A stretch of DNA of 36,054 bases from Angelakisella sp. (GCA_020024555.1 JAHHTQ010000020.1:1-36054), one strand, 5' to 3'. Shown: positions 7,433-15,317, counted from the stretch's first letter. A program made the numbers and translations. The notes: a model not told the origin generated them from the letters alone.

Positions 7433-9160
7433 ATGTGTAATAAATTTAAAGCAAATCCGGTATCAGAGGGTATATCAATAGGAGAAACATTTCATTTTTG
7501 TCCTTATGTACCAAATGTTGTTGAAAAACAAATATCAGAAGATGATATACAAAATGCCCTATTACAATATGAAAACGCGCAAAACAAAGCGAAAGAAGAA
7601 CTAAAATTATTACAAAGTCATCTGAAAGATGATGACTCAAATAAAGCCCGCATTTTTGATGCTCATCTGGATATTTTATTTGATGCAGCAATGGACGAAG
7701 ATATCAGAGACGAAATAGATGATTTAAATAATCCTGCCTTTGCAGTTAATAAAGTATATGAAAAATATATTAGAATAATAGGAAAGTCAAAAGATGAACT
7801 AATCGCTGAAAGAGTTGCAGATATCAGAGATGTCAAAAATCGTTTACTGAGATGTTTGGAAGGGGTAGAAGAACGTAATTTAGCGGAATTGCAAAAACCT
7901 GTGGTAATTGTGGCGTATGATTTATTACCATCTGATACGGCAACACTGGATAAAAATAAAGTACTTGCAATAATTACAGAAGTCGGTGGACCAACTTCAC
8001 ACAGCGCAATTATAGCAAGAAGTTATGAAATTCCCGCTTTGCTTGGTTTGGAAAATGCAATGAATATTATCACAGACCAAACCGAAGTAATTGTAGACGC
8101 AGTAGACGGTGAAATTATTTTATGTCCAACCGCAGAAGAAAAAGAAGAGTATAGCAAAAAAAGAGAAAAATTCTTAATAAAACAAAAAGAAACAAAACAA
8201 TATATTTCACAAGAGGCAAAAAGTACCGATGGTACAAAAATTGATGTAGAAATTAATCTAGGCTCAGCTTCAAGCAATGAATTACAAGGTGGCTGTCAAT
8301 ATACAGACGGCGTAGGACTGTTCCGCACAGAATTTATTTATATGGGTAGACCTGATTTGCCGACAGAAGATGAGCAGTTTGAAATATATAAAAAAGTACT
8401 ACTTGTATTTAAAAATTCTCCTGTTACCATTCGTACGCTCGACATAGGAGGAGATAAAAAACTGGATAGTATGGAGCTACCTGTTGAAGAAAACCCATTC
8501 TTAGGAAACAGAGCCTTACGACTTTGTCTGTCAAATCCACAAATTTTCAAAACACAGCTCCGTGCCTGTCTAAGAGCAAGTGTTTTCGGAAATCTATGGT
8601 TAATGTTCCCAATGGTAGGAAGTCTTGATGATGTACGGGCTGCCAAAAAGGCTTTACAAGAAGCAAAAGATGAACTTGATAACGAAAATATACCATACAA
8701 CAAGGATATGAAATTTGGCGTAATGATTGAAATTCCGTCAATCGCATTACTTGCAGATATGGTTGCAAAAGAAGTAGACTTTGTAAGTATAGGTACAAAT
8801 GATTTAACTCAATACACTATGGCTGCCGACAGAATGAATCCCGCTGTAAATAAGTATTATCAATCAAACAATCCTGCTATATATCGTTTGATAAATTATG
8901 TTACAAAAGAATTTAAAAAACAAGGCAAAGATGTTTGCGTATGTGGCGAAATGGGTGGCAACAAATTATCTGCCCCTGTGCTTGTGGGTATGGGTATACG
9001 TAGATTAAGTATGGGGCTTGCATCTGTTGCATCTGTTAAAAAAGTAATTAATAATTTAAGCATACCGCAAATGGAAGAACTTGCAAGCCAAGTTTGTCAA
9101 ATGGAAACAGATAAGGAAATCGTAGATTATTTAAGCGAAAAGCTATCAGATTTAATCTAA
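7433..9160 (+). CDS. ptsI: PTS enzyme I (phosphoenolpyruvate-protein phosphotransferase)
   Basis: The protein has 575 residues, full length for enzyme I. It autophosphorylates from phosphoenolpyruvate and phosphorylates HPr. The active-site histidine is His190 in GGPTSHSAIIAR. The C-terminal barrel shows DGVGLFRTEF, the SIGTNDLTQYTMA stretch and the cysteine motif CGEMGG. GGAGGTAAGG precedes the start. It is encoded downstream of EIIA and upstream of HPr in a substrate-specific operon rather than in a free ptsHI pair. It is either the genome's only enzyme I or a paralogue dedicated to this transporter; the window cannot tell which. Confidence 0.95.
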   Translation: MCNKFKANPVSEGISIGETFHFCPYVPNVVEKQISEDDIQNALLQYENAQNKAKEELKLLQSHLKDDDSNKARIFDAHLDILFDAAMDEDIRDEIDDLNNPAFAVNKVYEKYIRIIGKSKDELIAERVADIRDVKNRLLRCLEGVEERNLAELQKPVVIVAYDLLPSDTATLDKNKVLAIITEVGGPTSHSAIIARSYEIPALLGLENAMNIITDQTEVIVDAVDGEIILCPTAEEKEEYSKKREKFLIKQKETKQYISQEAKSTDGTKIDVEINLGSASSNELQGGCQYTDGVGLFRTEFIYMGRPDLPTEDEQFEIYKKVLLVFKNSPVTIRTLDIGGDKKLDSMELPVEENPFLGNRALRLCLSNPQIFKTQLRACLRASVFGNLWLMFPMVGSLDDVRAAKKALQEAKDELDNENIPYNKDMKFGVMIEIPSIALLADMVAKEVDFVSIGTNDLTQYTMAADRMNPAVNKYYQSNNPAIYRLINYVTKEFKKQGKDVCVCGEMGGNKLSAPVLVGMGIRRLSMGLASVASVKKVINNLSIPQMEELASQVCQMETDKEIVDYLSEKLSDLI

Positions 9161-9192
9161 AATAATTAAAAGAAAAAGGTAGGTAAATATTT

Positions 9193-9462
9193 ATGTATAG
9201 CAGAAAAACCGTAATACAAAACCCAACAGGGCTTCATGCACGTCCTGCTTCGGAATTTATTTCATGCGCAAATAAATTTGAATCAAAAATTTCTTTGATA
9301 AAATTTCCGGAAGAAGAAAAAGTTAATGCAAAATCTATTGTAATGCTTTTATCTTTGGCTATGGGTCCCGGAACAGAAGTTGAGATAACAGCAAAAGGAA
9401 GCGACGAAGTTGATGCTGTTGATACACTTGTTGCCCTTATCGAAAGTCGCTTCGGAGAATAA
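9193..9462 (+). CDS. ptsH: HPr phosphocarrier protein
   Basis: The protein has 89 residues. The catalytic histidine is His15 in NPTGLHARPASEF. The regulatory serine is also present: Ser48 in NAKSIVML aligns with Ser46 of Bacillus HPr, the target of HPr kinase, so this copy could take part in catabolite control. It is the last gene of the nine-gene operon, 32 bp after enzyme I, and is followed by a good terminator. The order ptsI-ptsH is the reverse of the common ptsH-ptsI order. Confidence 0.95.
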   Translation: MYSRKTVIQNPTGLHARPASEFISCANKFESKISLIKFPEEEKVNAKSIVMLLSLAMGPGTEVEITAKGSDEVDAVDTLVALIESRFGE

Positions 9463-9528
9463 TTAATCCTAATAAACCTATTAAATGATAACTTAAAATT
9501 ATCATCACTAATAAGGAAAACTCACTTT

Positions 9529-9576
9529 AAACCGTACAAATCCGTTCAGTAGATTTGTGCGGTTTCCCCCTTTTTT
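9529..9576 (+). terminator. Terminator of the PTS operon
   Basis: The arms AAACCGTACAAATC and GATTTGTGCGGTTT flank a 9-nt loop and are followed by CCCCC and six T. A weaker hairpin, ATGATAA/TTATCAT, lies at 9485-9505 before it. Confidence 0.85.
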
Positions 9577-9630
9577 ATAATAATACTTTCAAATACAAAA
9601 TATCATATATTAATTTAACCTGATAGATAA

Positions 9631-9683
9631 TTGACATTATATTAAATTTATGCTAGCATATAGTTAGTTTTTACTAACTATAT
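9631..9683 (+). promoter_or_regulatory. Promoter with two perfect dyads before the methyltransferase gene
   Basis: TTGACA (9631-9636) and an extended -10, TGCTAGCAT with TAGCAT at 9654-9659, are 17 bp apart. The -10 lies inside the perfect 12-bp palindrome TATGCTAGCATA (9649-9660). Immediately after it, ATATAGTTAGT and ACTAACTATAT (9658-9683) form a perfect 11-bp inverted repeat around TTTT. This looks like an operator at the transcription start; no cognate regulator is adjacent. Confidence 0.6.
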
Positions 9684-9703
9684 TTTTGGAGGATTATAAT
9701 ATA

Positions 9704-10192
9704 ATGAAAAAACATCTTTCTGTTTTTGGAATAGGTCCTATATATGTGATTTTAATAATGATACTCACATTTATATCAATAAGAATGGAATATTTTCAAA
9801 TTCTTCCGAATTTACAGTTTCCTTTTTGGAATATTTTCGGTAAATTTTTAGCGGTTCTTTTTGTATTAATTGGTTTTTTGCTCTGGTTTAATTCTGTTGC
9901 GGTTATAAAACTTGATAAAAAAATCAGAGAAAACCAGCTTGTAACAACCGGAGCTTACGCTTGGGTACGCAATCCTATCTATACCGGCATTTCGTTTCTT
10001 TTGTGCGGAAGTCTATTTTGGAGAGGTAATATATATTTACTTTTTCTTCCTGTTTTGTACTATGTATTAATGACATTTCTGGTAAAATTTACGGAAGAAA
10101 AATGGTTGACTGAGCTTTACGGACAAACCTATATTGATTACTGCAAACGTGTAAACAGATGTATTCCGTGGTTTCCAAAAAAACACAGATAA
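9704..10192 (+). CDS. Isoprenylcysteine carboxyl methyltransferase-family membrane protein
   Basis: The protein has 162 residues with four or five membrane segments. The ICMT/phospholipid-methyltransferase signature is in the second half: TTGAYAWVRNPIYTG with Arg89-Asn90-Pro91, and EEKWLTELYGQTYIDYCKRV near residue 131, the usual S-adenosylmethionine and lipid-substrate region. Bacterial members methylate membrane-associated substrates that are mostly unknown. The start ATG follows GGAGGATTATAAT; an in-frame TTG at 9686 would put that site inside the gene and is rejected. It is a single-gene unit with its own promoter and dyads and its own terminator. Confidence 0.85.
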   Translation: MKKHLSVFGIGPIYVILIMILTFISIRMEYFQILPNLQFPFWNIFGKFLAVLFVLIGFLLWFNSVAVIKLDKKIRENQLVTTGAYAWVRNPIYTGISFLLCGSLFWRGNIYLLFLPVLYYVLMTFLVKFTEEKWLTELYGQTYIDYCKRVNRCIPWFPKKHR

Positions 10193-10198
10193 GTTAAA

Positions 10199-10247
10199 GC
10201 CAAAATTTATTCTCTGTTTCGGGGTTAAATTTTGGCATAATGTTTTT
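10199..10247 (+). terminator. Terminator of the methyltransferase gene
   Basis: GCCAAAATTTA (10199-10209) and TAAATTTTGGC (10226-10236) form a perfect 11-bp stem. ATAATG and five T follow. Confidence 0.75.
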
Positions 10248-10290
10248 ATTATAAGTATCAAATTATAATAATATTAATATCATACTGTAT

Positions 10291-10366
10291 AAAAAGGTAT
10301 AGCTATTCGTCATAATGACGAAGTCTATAAAAGTTTTACTCAATTTTTTTCAAAAAATTGCGGTTC
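10291..10366 (+). repeat. Dispersed intergenic repeat, copy 2 (complete in the window)
   Basis: This is the reference copy of the repeat found at 1-77 (inverted) and 36009-36054 (direct). It contains the 17-bp dyad TTCGTCATAATGACGAA (10306-10322), then GTCTATAAAAGTTTTACTC, then a second inverted pair around AATTTTTTTCAAAAAATT, and ends in GCGGTTC. It has no coding capacity and lies between convergence-free genes in a 500-bp gap. Confidence 0.88.
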
Positions 10367-10417
10367 TTAGGCAGAGCCTAAGGCATTTTCCGCAGAAAAC
10401 GGAACACGCTCTTTTTT
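10366..10417 (+). other. Hairpin-rich extension of the repeat, terminator-like end
   Basis: Directly after the repeat comes CTTAGGC-AGA-GCCTAAG (10366-10382), a perfect 7-bp hairpin. TTCCG/CGGAA (10388-10404) follows, then six T at 10412-10417. Together with the repeat this makes four consecutive hairpins ending in a U-run, as in a small structured RNA or a long repeat unit. The window cannot show whether copies 1 and 3 continue the same way. Confidence 0.45.
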
Positions 10418-10559
10418 GAAAGTTAATTTTGGGATAAATGTCAAAATTTGAAAAAAAGATAAACTTACCGTCTTTGCAAATTGAAATTGGATACTGTCAT
10501 ATTATATACTATATGTATATTATTTTATTTTACAACAATATAAAGATTGATATTCTATA

Positions 10560-10585
10560 CTTCTTATAATAATTATTATAAGAAG
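10560..10585. promoter_or_regulatory. 26-bp perfect palindrome, PerR/Fur-like operator upstream of nrdAB
   Basis: The left half CTTCTTATAATAA is followed by its exact reverse complement. The core TTATAAT..ATTATAA resembles the Bacillus PerR box TTATAATnATTATAA: two overlapping versions of that 15-mer, three bases apart, each match all but one defined position. The same spacing of two TTATAA blocks occurs at 19085-19102 before a peroxiredoxin gene. No T-run follows, so a terminator is unlikely. Confidence 0.6.
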
Positions 10586-10653
10586 ATATTTTATGTGTCA
10601 AAAAAATATCCTATTTTGTACTTTTTGCATTATATTGTTATTGTTATATTATA

Positions 10654-10682
10654 TTGCATTTGTTATGTATCTTTGGTAAAAT
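10654..10682 (+). promoter_or_regulatory. Candidate nrdAB promoter
   Basis: TTGCAT (10654-10659) and TAAAAT (10677-10682) have a 17-bp spacer and end 14 bp before the ribosome binding site AAAAGGAG. The region is very AT-rich and offers other candidates, for example TTGAAA at 10481 with TATACT at 10505. The choice is therefore tentative. Confidence 0.35.
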
Positions 10683-10721
10683 TATTTTTATGACGAAAAG
10701 GAGTGATATACCATACAAATT

Positions 10722-13220
10722 TTGAAAAGAAACGGTCTTTCACAGGTATATGATCGTACAAAAATAAAAAATGCTATTCAAAAGGCTTTTGATGAACTTA
10801 AAATTAGTATTTTCGATGATGAGATTTCTCTTTTGATAAGCGAAGTTGAAAAGAATATTACAGATGGGTGCAGTGTTGAACTTATTCAAGATTATGTTGA
10901 GGAAAGTCTTATGCGTCACGGATATTTAAAAGTGGCAAAAGCATATATACTATACCGTCAGCACCACGCAGAGCTTAGACAGACAGCAAGTGAACTTTCC
11001 GAACTTATCAATGACCCTAATTTGCCCTCAATACTTTCGGAAATTCAAAATGATTTTCCCGAAGAAGTCTATTCACTGCAACTGCTACTCTTAAAATTCC
11101 GTTCATTTTACAAGGAAAAAATGACTCTTGCGGAAGCCTATTCAACATTAGAACGTGCCAGCGTGGAACTGATAAGCAAGGCTGCCCCTAAGTGGGAAAT
11201 GATTGCCGCGCGTTTTCTTTCTTTTGACTTGGAACAACAGATAACCGAACATACAGAAGCTCTTGGTTTTTCTGACTGGTATGATAAACTACTATGGTTA
11301 ACAAACGAGGGCTTTGTCGGAAATTTCATTTTGGAAAATTACAGTCGCAGTGATATTGAAGAACTTTATTCTTTCATAAAACCTGAAAGAAACAAACTTT
11401 TTAATTACAGCGGACTTGACCTTCTCGCAAAACGATATTTAATCCGTGACCATAAACACAGACTTCTTGAAAGACCACAAGAAATGTTTATGGGAATTGC
11501 AATGCACTTGGCAATTCCCGAAAAAGACCGTGTGCATTGGGCAAAAGAAATATATGAAATTCTAAGCACGCTGAAAGTTACTATGGCAACACCCACTATG
11601 TCAAACGCAAGAAAGCCATTTCATCAAATGAGCTCATGCTTTATTGATACGGTCGACGATTCTTTGACAGGAATTTACCGTAGCATTGACAACTTTGCGC
11701 AGGTAAGCAAGCATGGCGGTGGTATGGGACTGTATTTTGGTAAGGTTCGCGCAAACGGCAGCAGTATCCGTGGCTTTGAGGGCGCAGCAGGCGGTGTAAT
11801 CCGCTGGATAAAACTTGTTAACGATACGGCTACCGCTGTTGACCAACTGGGTGTGCGTCAAGGCGCTGTGGCGGTATATTTAGATGCTTGGCACAGCGAT
11901 TTACCTGAATTTCTGCAACTTCGTACAAATAACGGTGATGACCGTATGAAAGCGCACGACATTTTCCCTGCTGTTTGCTATCCCGACCTTTTTTGGAAAC
12001 TTGCAAAAACTGACTTAGACGCAGACTGGTATATGATGTGTCCACACAATATTTACACTGTAAAGGGTTATCATTTAGAAGATTTTTACGGTGAAGAATG
12101 GGAAAAACGTTATTACGAGTGCGTAGAAGATGACCGTATAAAAAAACGTGTTATGAGCGTAAAAGAGATTGTTCGGTTGATTATAAAATCTTTGGTAGAA
12201 ACAGGAACTCCTTTTGCATTTAATCGAGACACTGTCAACCGTATGAATCCAAACGGACACAAAGGTATAATTTATTGTAGTAATCTTTGCACAGAAATTG
12301 CACAGAATATGAGCGCAATGCAGGTTGAAAAACCTGAAACGACAGAGATTAACGGAGAAACGGTTGTTATTCAAAAAACACGTCCCGGCGATTTTGTTGT
12401 CTGTAATTTGGCATCTCTGACACTTGGACGTATTAATGTAACAAATGACGATGAACTATGGAATACAATTTACACAGTTGTCCGAGCGCTTGATAATGTT
12501 ATTGACTTAAACTACTACCCTATTCCTTATGCGCAAATAACAAATCAGCAATATAGGGCTATCGGTCTTGGTACAAGCGGCTATCATCATATGCTTGTAA
12601 ATAACGGTTTTATTTTTGAGACACAAAAACATCTTGATTTTGTTGATGAACTTTACGAAAAAATTAATTATTATACAATGAAAGCGTCAATGGAGCTTGC
12701 CAAAGAAAAGGGCGCTTATAAGTACTTTGCAGGCAGTGATTATGAAACAGGCGCTTATTTTAATAAAAGAAATTATACTTCTGATTCTTGGCAAAAATTA
12801 GCGGAAGATATTAAACATACTGGATTTCGCAACGGATATTTGCTTGCCGTTGCCCCTACCAGTTCAACATCTATTATTGCAGGTACTACGGCGGCAGTCG
12901 ACCCTGTTATGAAGAAATATTTTATGGAAGAAAAAAAGGGAAGTATGATTACACGTGTTGCTCCTGATTTAAATGAAAAAACATTTTGGCTTTATAAAAA
13001 TGCGCACCACATTGACCAAACATGGATAGTGGACGCAGCGGGCATACGTCAACGCCATATGGATCAATCACAATCAGTAAATCTTTATATTACAAATGAC
13101 TTCACTTTCCGTAAAGTTCTTGATTTATATATACGCGCATGGGAAAAAGGCGTAAAAACGATTTATTATGTTCGTAATCAGTCGCTGGAAGTGGAAGAAT
13201 GCGAATCTTGTTCTTCCTAA
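10722..13220 (+). CDS. nrdA: Class I ribonucleoside-diphosphate reductase, alpha subunit
   Basis: The protein has 832 residues from the TTG at 10722. Residues 1-90 are an ATP-cone (KRNGLSQVYDRTKIKNAI), the allosteric activity site. The catalytic barrel shows MSSCFIDTVDDS, NLCTEI and CNLASLTLGRINV, and the tail CESCSS carries the redox-active cysteines. It reduces ribonucleotides using the radical generated by the NrdB encoded next. The start is odd: the TTG lies 18 bp beyond AGGAG, while an in-frame ATA at 10713 sits at ideal spacing and would give the family-typical N-terminus (M)QILKRNG. A stop at 10704 excludes anything further upstream, and no ATG or GTG is available. Oxygen-dependent class I enzymes in anaerobic lineages are usually stress- or oxygen-responsive, which fits the PerR-like palindrome upstream. 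Confidence 0.93.
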   Translation: MKRNGLSQVYDRTKIKNAIQKAFDELKISIFDDEISLLISEVEKNITDGCSVELIQDYVEESLMRHGYLKVAKAYILYRQHHAELRQTASELSELINDPNLPSILSEIQNDFPEEVYSLQLLLLKFRSFYKEKMTLAEAYSTLERASVELISKAAPKWEMIAARFLSFDLEQQITEHTEALGFSDWYDKLLWLTNEGFVGNFILENYSRSDIEELYSFIKPERNKLFNYSGLDLLAKRYLIRDHKHRLLERPQEMFMGIAMHLAIPEKDRVHWAKEIYEILSTLKVTMATPTMSNARKPFHQMSSCFIDTVDDSLTGIYRSIDNFAQVSKHGGGMGLYFGKVRANGSSIRGFEGAAGGVIRWIKLVNDTATAVDQLGVRQGAVAVYLDAWHSDLPEFLQLRTNNGDDRMKAHDIFPAVCYPDLFWKLAKTDLDADWYMMCPHNIYTVKGYHLEDFYGEEWEKRYYECVEDDRIKKRVMSVKEIVRLIIKSLVETGTPFAFNRDTVNRMNPNGHKGIIYCSNLCTEIAQNMSAMQVEKPETTEINGETVVIQKTRPGDFVVCNLASLTLGRINVTNDDELWNTIYTVVRALDNVIDLNYYPIPYAQITNQQYRAIGLGTSGYHHMLVNNGFIFETQKHLDFVDELYEKINYYTMKASMELAKEKGAYKYFAGSDYETGAYFNKRNYTSDSWQKLAEDIKHTGFRNGYLLAVAPTSSTSIIAGTTAAVDPVMKKYFMEEKKGSMITRVAPDLNEKTFWLYKNAHHIDQTWIVDAAGIRQRHMDQSQSVNLYITNDFTFRKVLDLYIRAWEKGVKTIYYVRNQSLEVEECESCSS

Positions 13221-13256
13221 AACAAGATTTCTAACAATTTTCAAGGAGGTAATATA

Positions 13257-14297
13257 ATGGAATTACAAAAAAAGGCTCTGTTTAATGCGCAAGGCGACAC
13301 AGATGTGCGTAAACGTCGAATGATAGGCGGAAATACCACAAATCTAAACGACTTTAACAATATGAAATATACTTGGGTAAGCTCATGGTATCGTCAGGCG
13401 ATGAATAACTTTTGGATACCCGAAGAAGTAAATCTTACGCAAGATATTAAGGATTACCGCCTTTTAAACGATGAAGAACGTACCGCATACGATAAAATAC
13501 TGTCATTTCTTGTTTTCTTGGATTCTTTGCAAACAGCCAATCTTCCGAATATCGGTGAATATATTACAGCAAATGAAATTAACCTATGCTTAACTATTCA
13601 GGCTTTTCAAGAGGCTGTTCACTCTCAAAGTTACAGCTATATGTTGGATTCTATTTGTTCTCCCGCAAAAAGAGATGAAATTTTGTATCAATGGAAATTT
13701 GATGAACATCTTTTAAAGAGAAATGAATTTATCGGGGAACAGTACAACGCATTCTTGCAACACAGAGACAGAGAACATCTTGTAAAAACTATGATGGCAA
13801 ACTATATTCTTGAAGGAATTTATTTCTATTCGGGATTTATGTTTTTTTATAATCTTGGCCGTATGGGTAAGATGTGCGGCAGCGTACAGGAAATCCGTTA
13901 TATCAATCGTGACGAAAACACACATCTATGGCTTTTCCGCAACATTCTTTTGGAGCTAAAAAAAGAAGAACCGGAGCTTTTCGGTTCTGAACAAGTGGAA
14001 ATCTACCGTTCAATGTTAAAACGTGGCGTAGACGAAGAAATTGCATGGGCAGAATATGTGCTTGGCGATCGCATTGACGGACTTACTATGGAAATGATTT
14101 CAGATTACATTCATTATCTGGGTAATCTCCGAGCAACAGCTCTCAATTTTGAGCCACTGTATGAAGGTTTTACAGATATACCTGAGTCTATGAAGTGGGT
14201 TAATGATTACAGTAACGCAAATTTAATTAAAACAGATTTCTTTGAAGCAAAATCTACCGCTTACGCAAAATCAAGTGCAATCGAAGACGATTTATAA
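13257..14297 (+). CDS. nrdB: Class I ribonucleoside-diphosphate reductase, beta subunit
   Basis: The protein has 346 residues. All residues expected for a diiron, tyrosyl-radical subunit are present: Asp89 in FLDS, Glu119 and His122 in EAVHSQSY, radical Tyr126, Glu186 in LEGIYFY, and Glu220 and His223 in RDENTHLW. It is therefore a classic tyrosyl-radical protein rather than the Phe-substituted class Ic form. It supplies the radical to NrdA; the C-terminal tail (SSAIEDDL) is the usual docking peptide. It lies 36 bp after nrdA behind CAAGGAGG and is co-transcribed. Confidence 0.95.
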   Translation: MELQKKALFNAQGDTDVRKRRMIGGNTTNLNDFNNMKYTWVSSWYRQAMNNFWIPEEVNLTQDIKDYRLLNDEERTAYDKILSFLVFLDSLQTANLPNIGEYITANEINLCLTIQAFQEAVHSQSYSYMLDSICSPAKRDEILYQWKFDEHLLKRNEFIGEQYNAFLQHRDREHLVKTMMANYILEGIYFYSGFMFFYNLGRMGKMCGSVQEIRYINRDENTHLWLFRNILLELKKEEPELFGSEQVEIYRSMLKRGVDEEIAWAEYVLGDRIDGLTMEMISDYIHYLGNLRATALNFEPLYEGFTDIPESMKWVNDYSNANLIKTDFFEAKSTAYAKSSAIEDDL

Positions 14298-14300
14298 AAA

Positions 14301-14350
14301 TAAGGTAGGCTATTCAAATCAAAGTGAATAGAGCCGATAAAAAAACCTTA
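14301..14350. repeat. Nested inverted repeat downstream of nrdB
   Basis: Outer arms TAAGGT (14301-14306) and ACCTTA (14345-14350) enclose GGCTATTCA and TGAATAGAGCC. On the plus strand no T-run follows; on the minus strand TTTTTATAA follows. It may still slow or end nrdAB transcription, but it is not a textbook terminator for that operon. Confidence 0.35.
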
Positions 14351-14363
14351 TGGTAGAATTAAA

Positions 14364-14697
14364 TGACCCGACCCCCAAAAGTTAGACCAAAAGTTTAACG
14401 AATTGGAGGTCGGTATTTTTATATCAAAATATTCTTATGAATTCAATAAAAAGATATTAAAGGAATATTTGAAAGATAAATGTGAAACAATTTATCTTGC
14501 TAAAAAGTATAGCGTTTCTTCTGATACACCAATAAAAGAGTGGATTAAAATCTATAAGGCTATGGGTGACGAAGGATTGAAAGTTCGGAAAAAAAACAAA
14601 ATACTCTTTTTTAATATAAACTTTATGTGGTAGAATTGTATTTATCAAGAGAAGTCAGAATATTGCTTAATTTTTATTTTCACTGTAATCTATCATA
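14364..14697 (+). mobile_element. IS3-family (IS150-like) insertion sequence relic
   Basis: TGACCCGACCCCCAAAAG, starting at 14364, is a typical left terminal inverted repeat of the IS150 group. It is followed by the start of orfA in decayed form: ISKYSYEFNKKILKEYL, then CETIYLAKKYSV and IKEWIKIYKAMGDEGLK. The start codon has become ATA. After the lysine-rich stretch near 14600 the frame shifts by one, and YKLYVVELYLS continues the same protein to about 14697. OrfB and the right inverted repeat are missing. It is a dead, 5'-end fragment. Confidence 0.8.
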
Positions 14698-14742
14698 ATT
14701 AAATATGCGGAGAAATATACAGATTAATCTAATGTTAATTTG

Positions 14743-14773
14743 CGTTGCTTGTGGCAACGGGATATTTTATAAT
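14743..14773 (+). promoter_or_regulatory. Promoter with operator dyad of the xre-type gene
   Basis: TTGCTT (14745-14750) and TATAAT (14768-14773) have a 17-bp spacer. CGTTGC (14743-14748) and GCAACG (14754-14759) form a perfect dyad over the -35 box, in the right place for autorepression by the XRE protein encoded next. Confidence 0.6.
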
Positions 14774-14807
14774 ATAATATAGACTACATCGGAAAGGAGT
14801 TTATACT

Positions 14808-15317
14808 ATGTTAAATGAAAATATTAAAGCAATAAGAAAATCAAAAGGACTTTCGCAAGAAGAACTTGCTATTAAATTAAATGTGGTTCGCCAAACAATC
14901 TCCAAATGGGAACAAGGTCTGTCCGTTCCTGATTCGGATATGCTGATATCCTTATCCGAAGCGCTTGAAACATCTGTCAGCACTTTGCTGGGAGAAACTG
15001 TTACAGAGGCTAAGGCTGATGATTTAAAGGCAATTTCCGAAAAACTTGAAGTCATTAACTTACAACTGGCACAAAGGAAAGAAGTAACTAAAAAAATACT
15101 TCATTGGTGCTTTATCTCACTTTGCGCGATTGTAGTAATTGTTTTTGTACTCTTAGTTGTATTAAACAGTTCTTATATGGGCTGGGATTACAGTAATCCT
15201 GAAACAGCAGTGATCGGTGTTGGACTTCATTCGTTTGAATGGCTGTTTATGAGGATTGCGCCTATTGTTCTGATTGGAAGTATTGTTGGTGTCTTTATGA
15301 CACGAAAAAAACAGTAA
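14808..15317 (+). CDS. XRE-family regulator with two C-terminal membrane helices
   Basis: The protein has 169 residues. Residues 4-62 are an XRE/Cro helix-turn-helix (SKGLSQEELAIKLNVVRQTI, then SKWEQG), followed by a short helical linker (about 70-97). Two membrane helices follow, at about 98-120 and 146-164. Membrane-tethered XRE proteins of this layout are common in Firmicutes, and their signals are mostly unknown. It is transcribed alone, behind GGAAAGGAG and a promoter whose -35 box is covered by a dyad, which suggests self-control. The membrane part may itself sense envelope stress; that is inference. Confidence 0.88.
   Translation: MLNENIKAIRKSKGLSQEELAIKLNVVRQTISKWEQGLSVPDSDMLISLSEALETSVSTLLGETVTEAKADDLKAISEKLEVINLQLAQRKEVTKKILHWCFISLCAIVVIVFVLLVVLNSSYMGWDYSNPETAVIGVGLHSFEWLFMRIAPIVLIGSIVGVFMTRKKQ

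Noticed and set aside
10506..10548. Two weak NrdR-box-like sites upstream of nrdA (10506-10521 and 10533-10548)
   Set aside because: Each matches only about 11 of 16 consensus positions in very AT-rich DNA, and their spacing does not fit the usual whole number of helical turns well.
10560..10585. The 26-bp palindrome read as a terminator
   Set aside because: It is all A/T apart from two G and two C, has no T-run after it, and no gene ends shortly before it. Operator function fits better.
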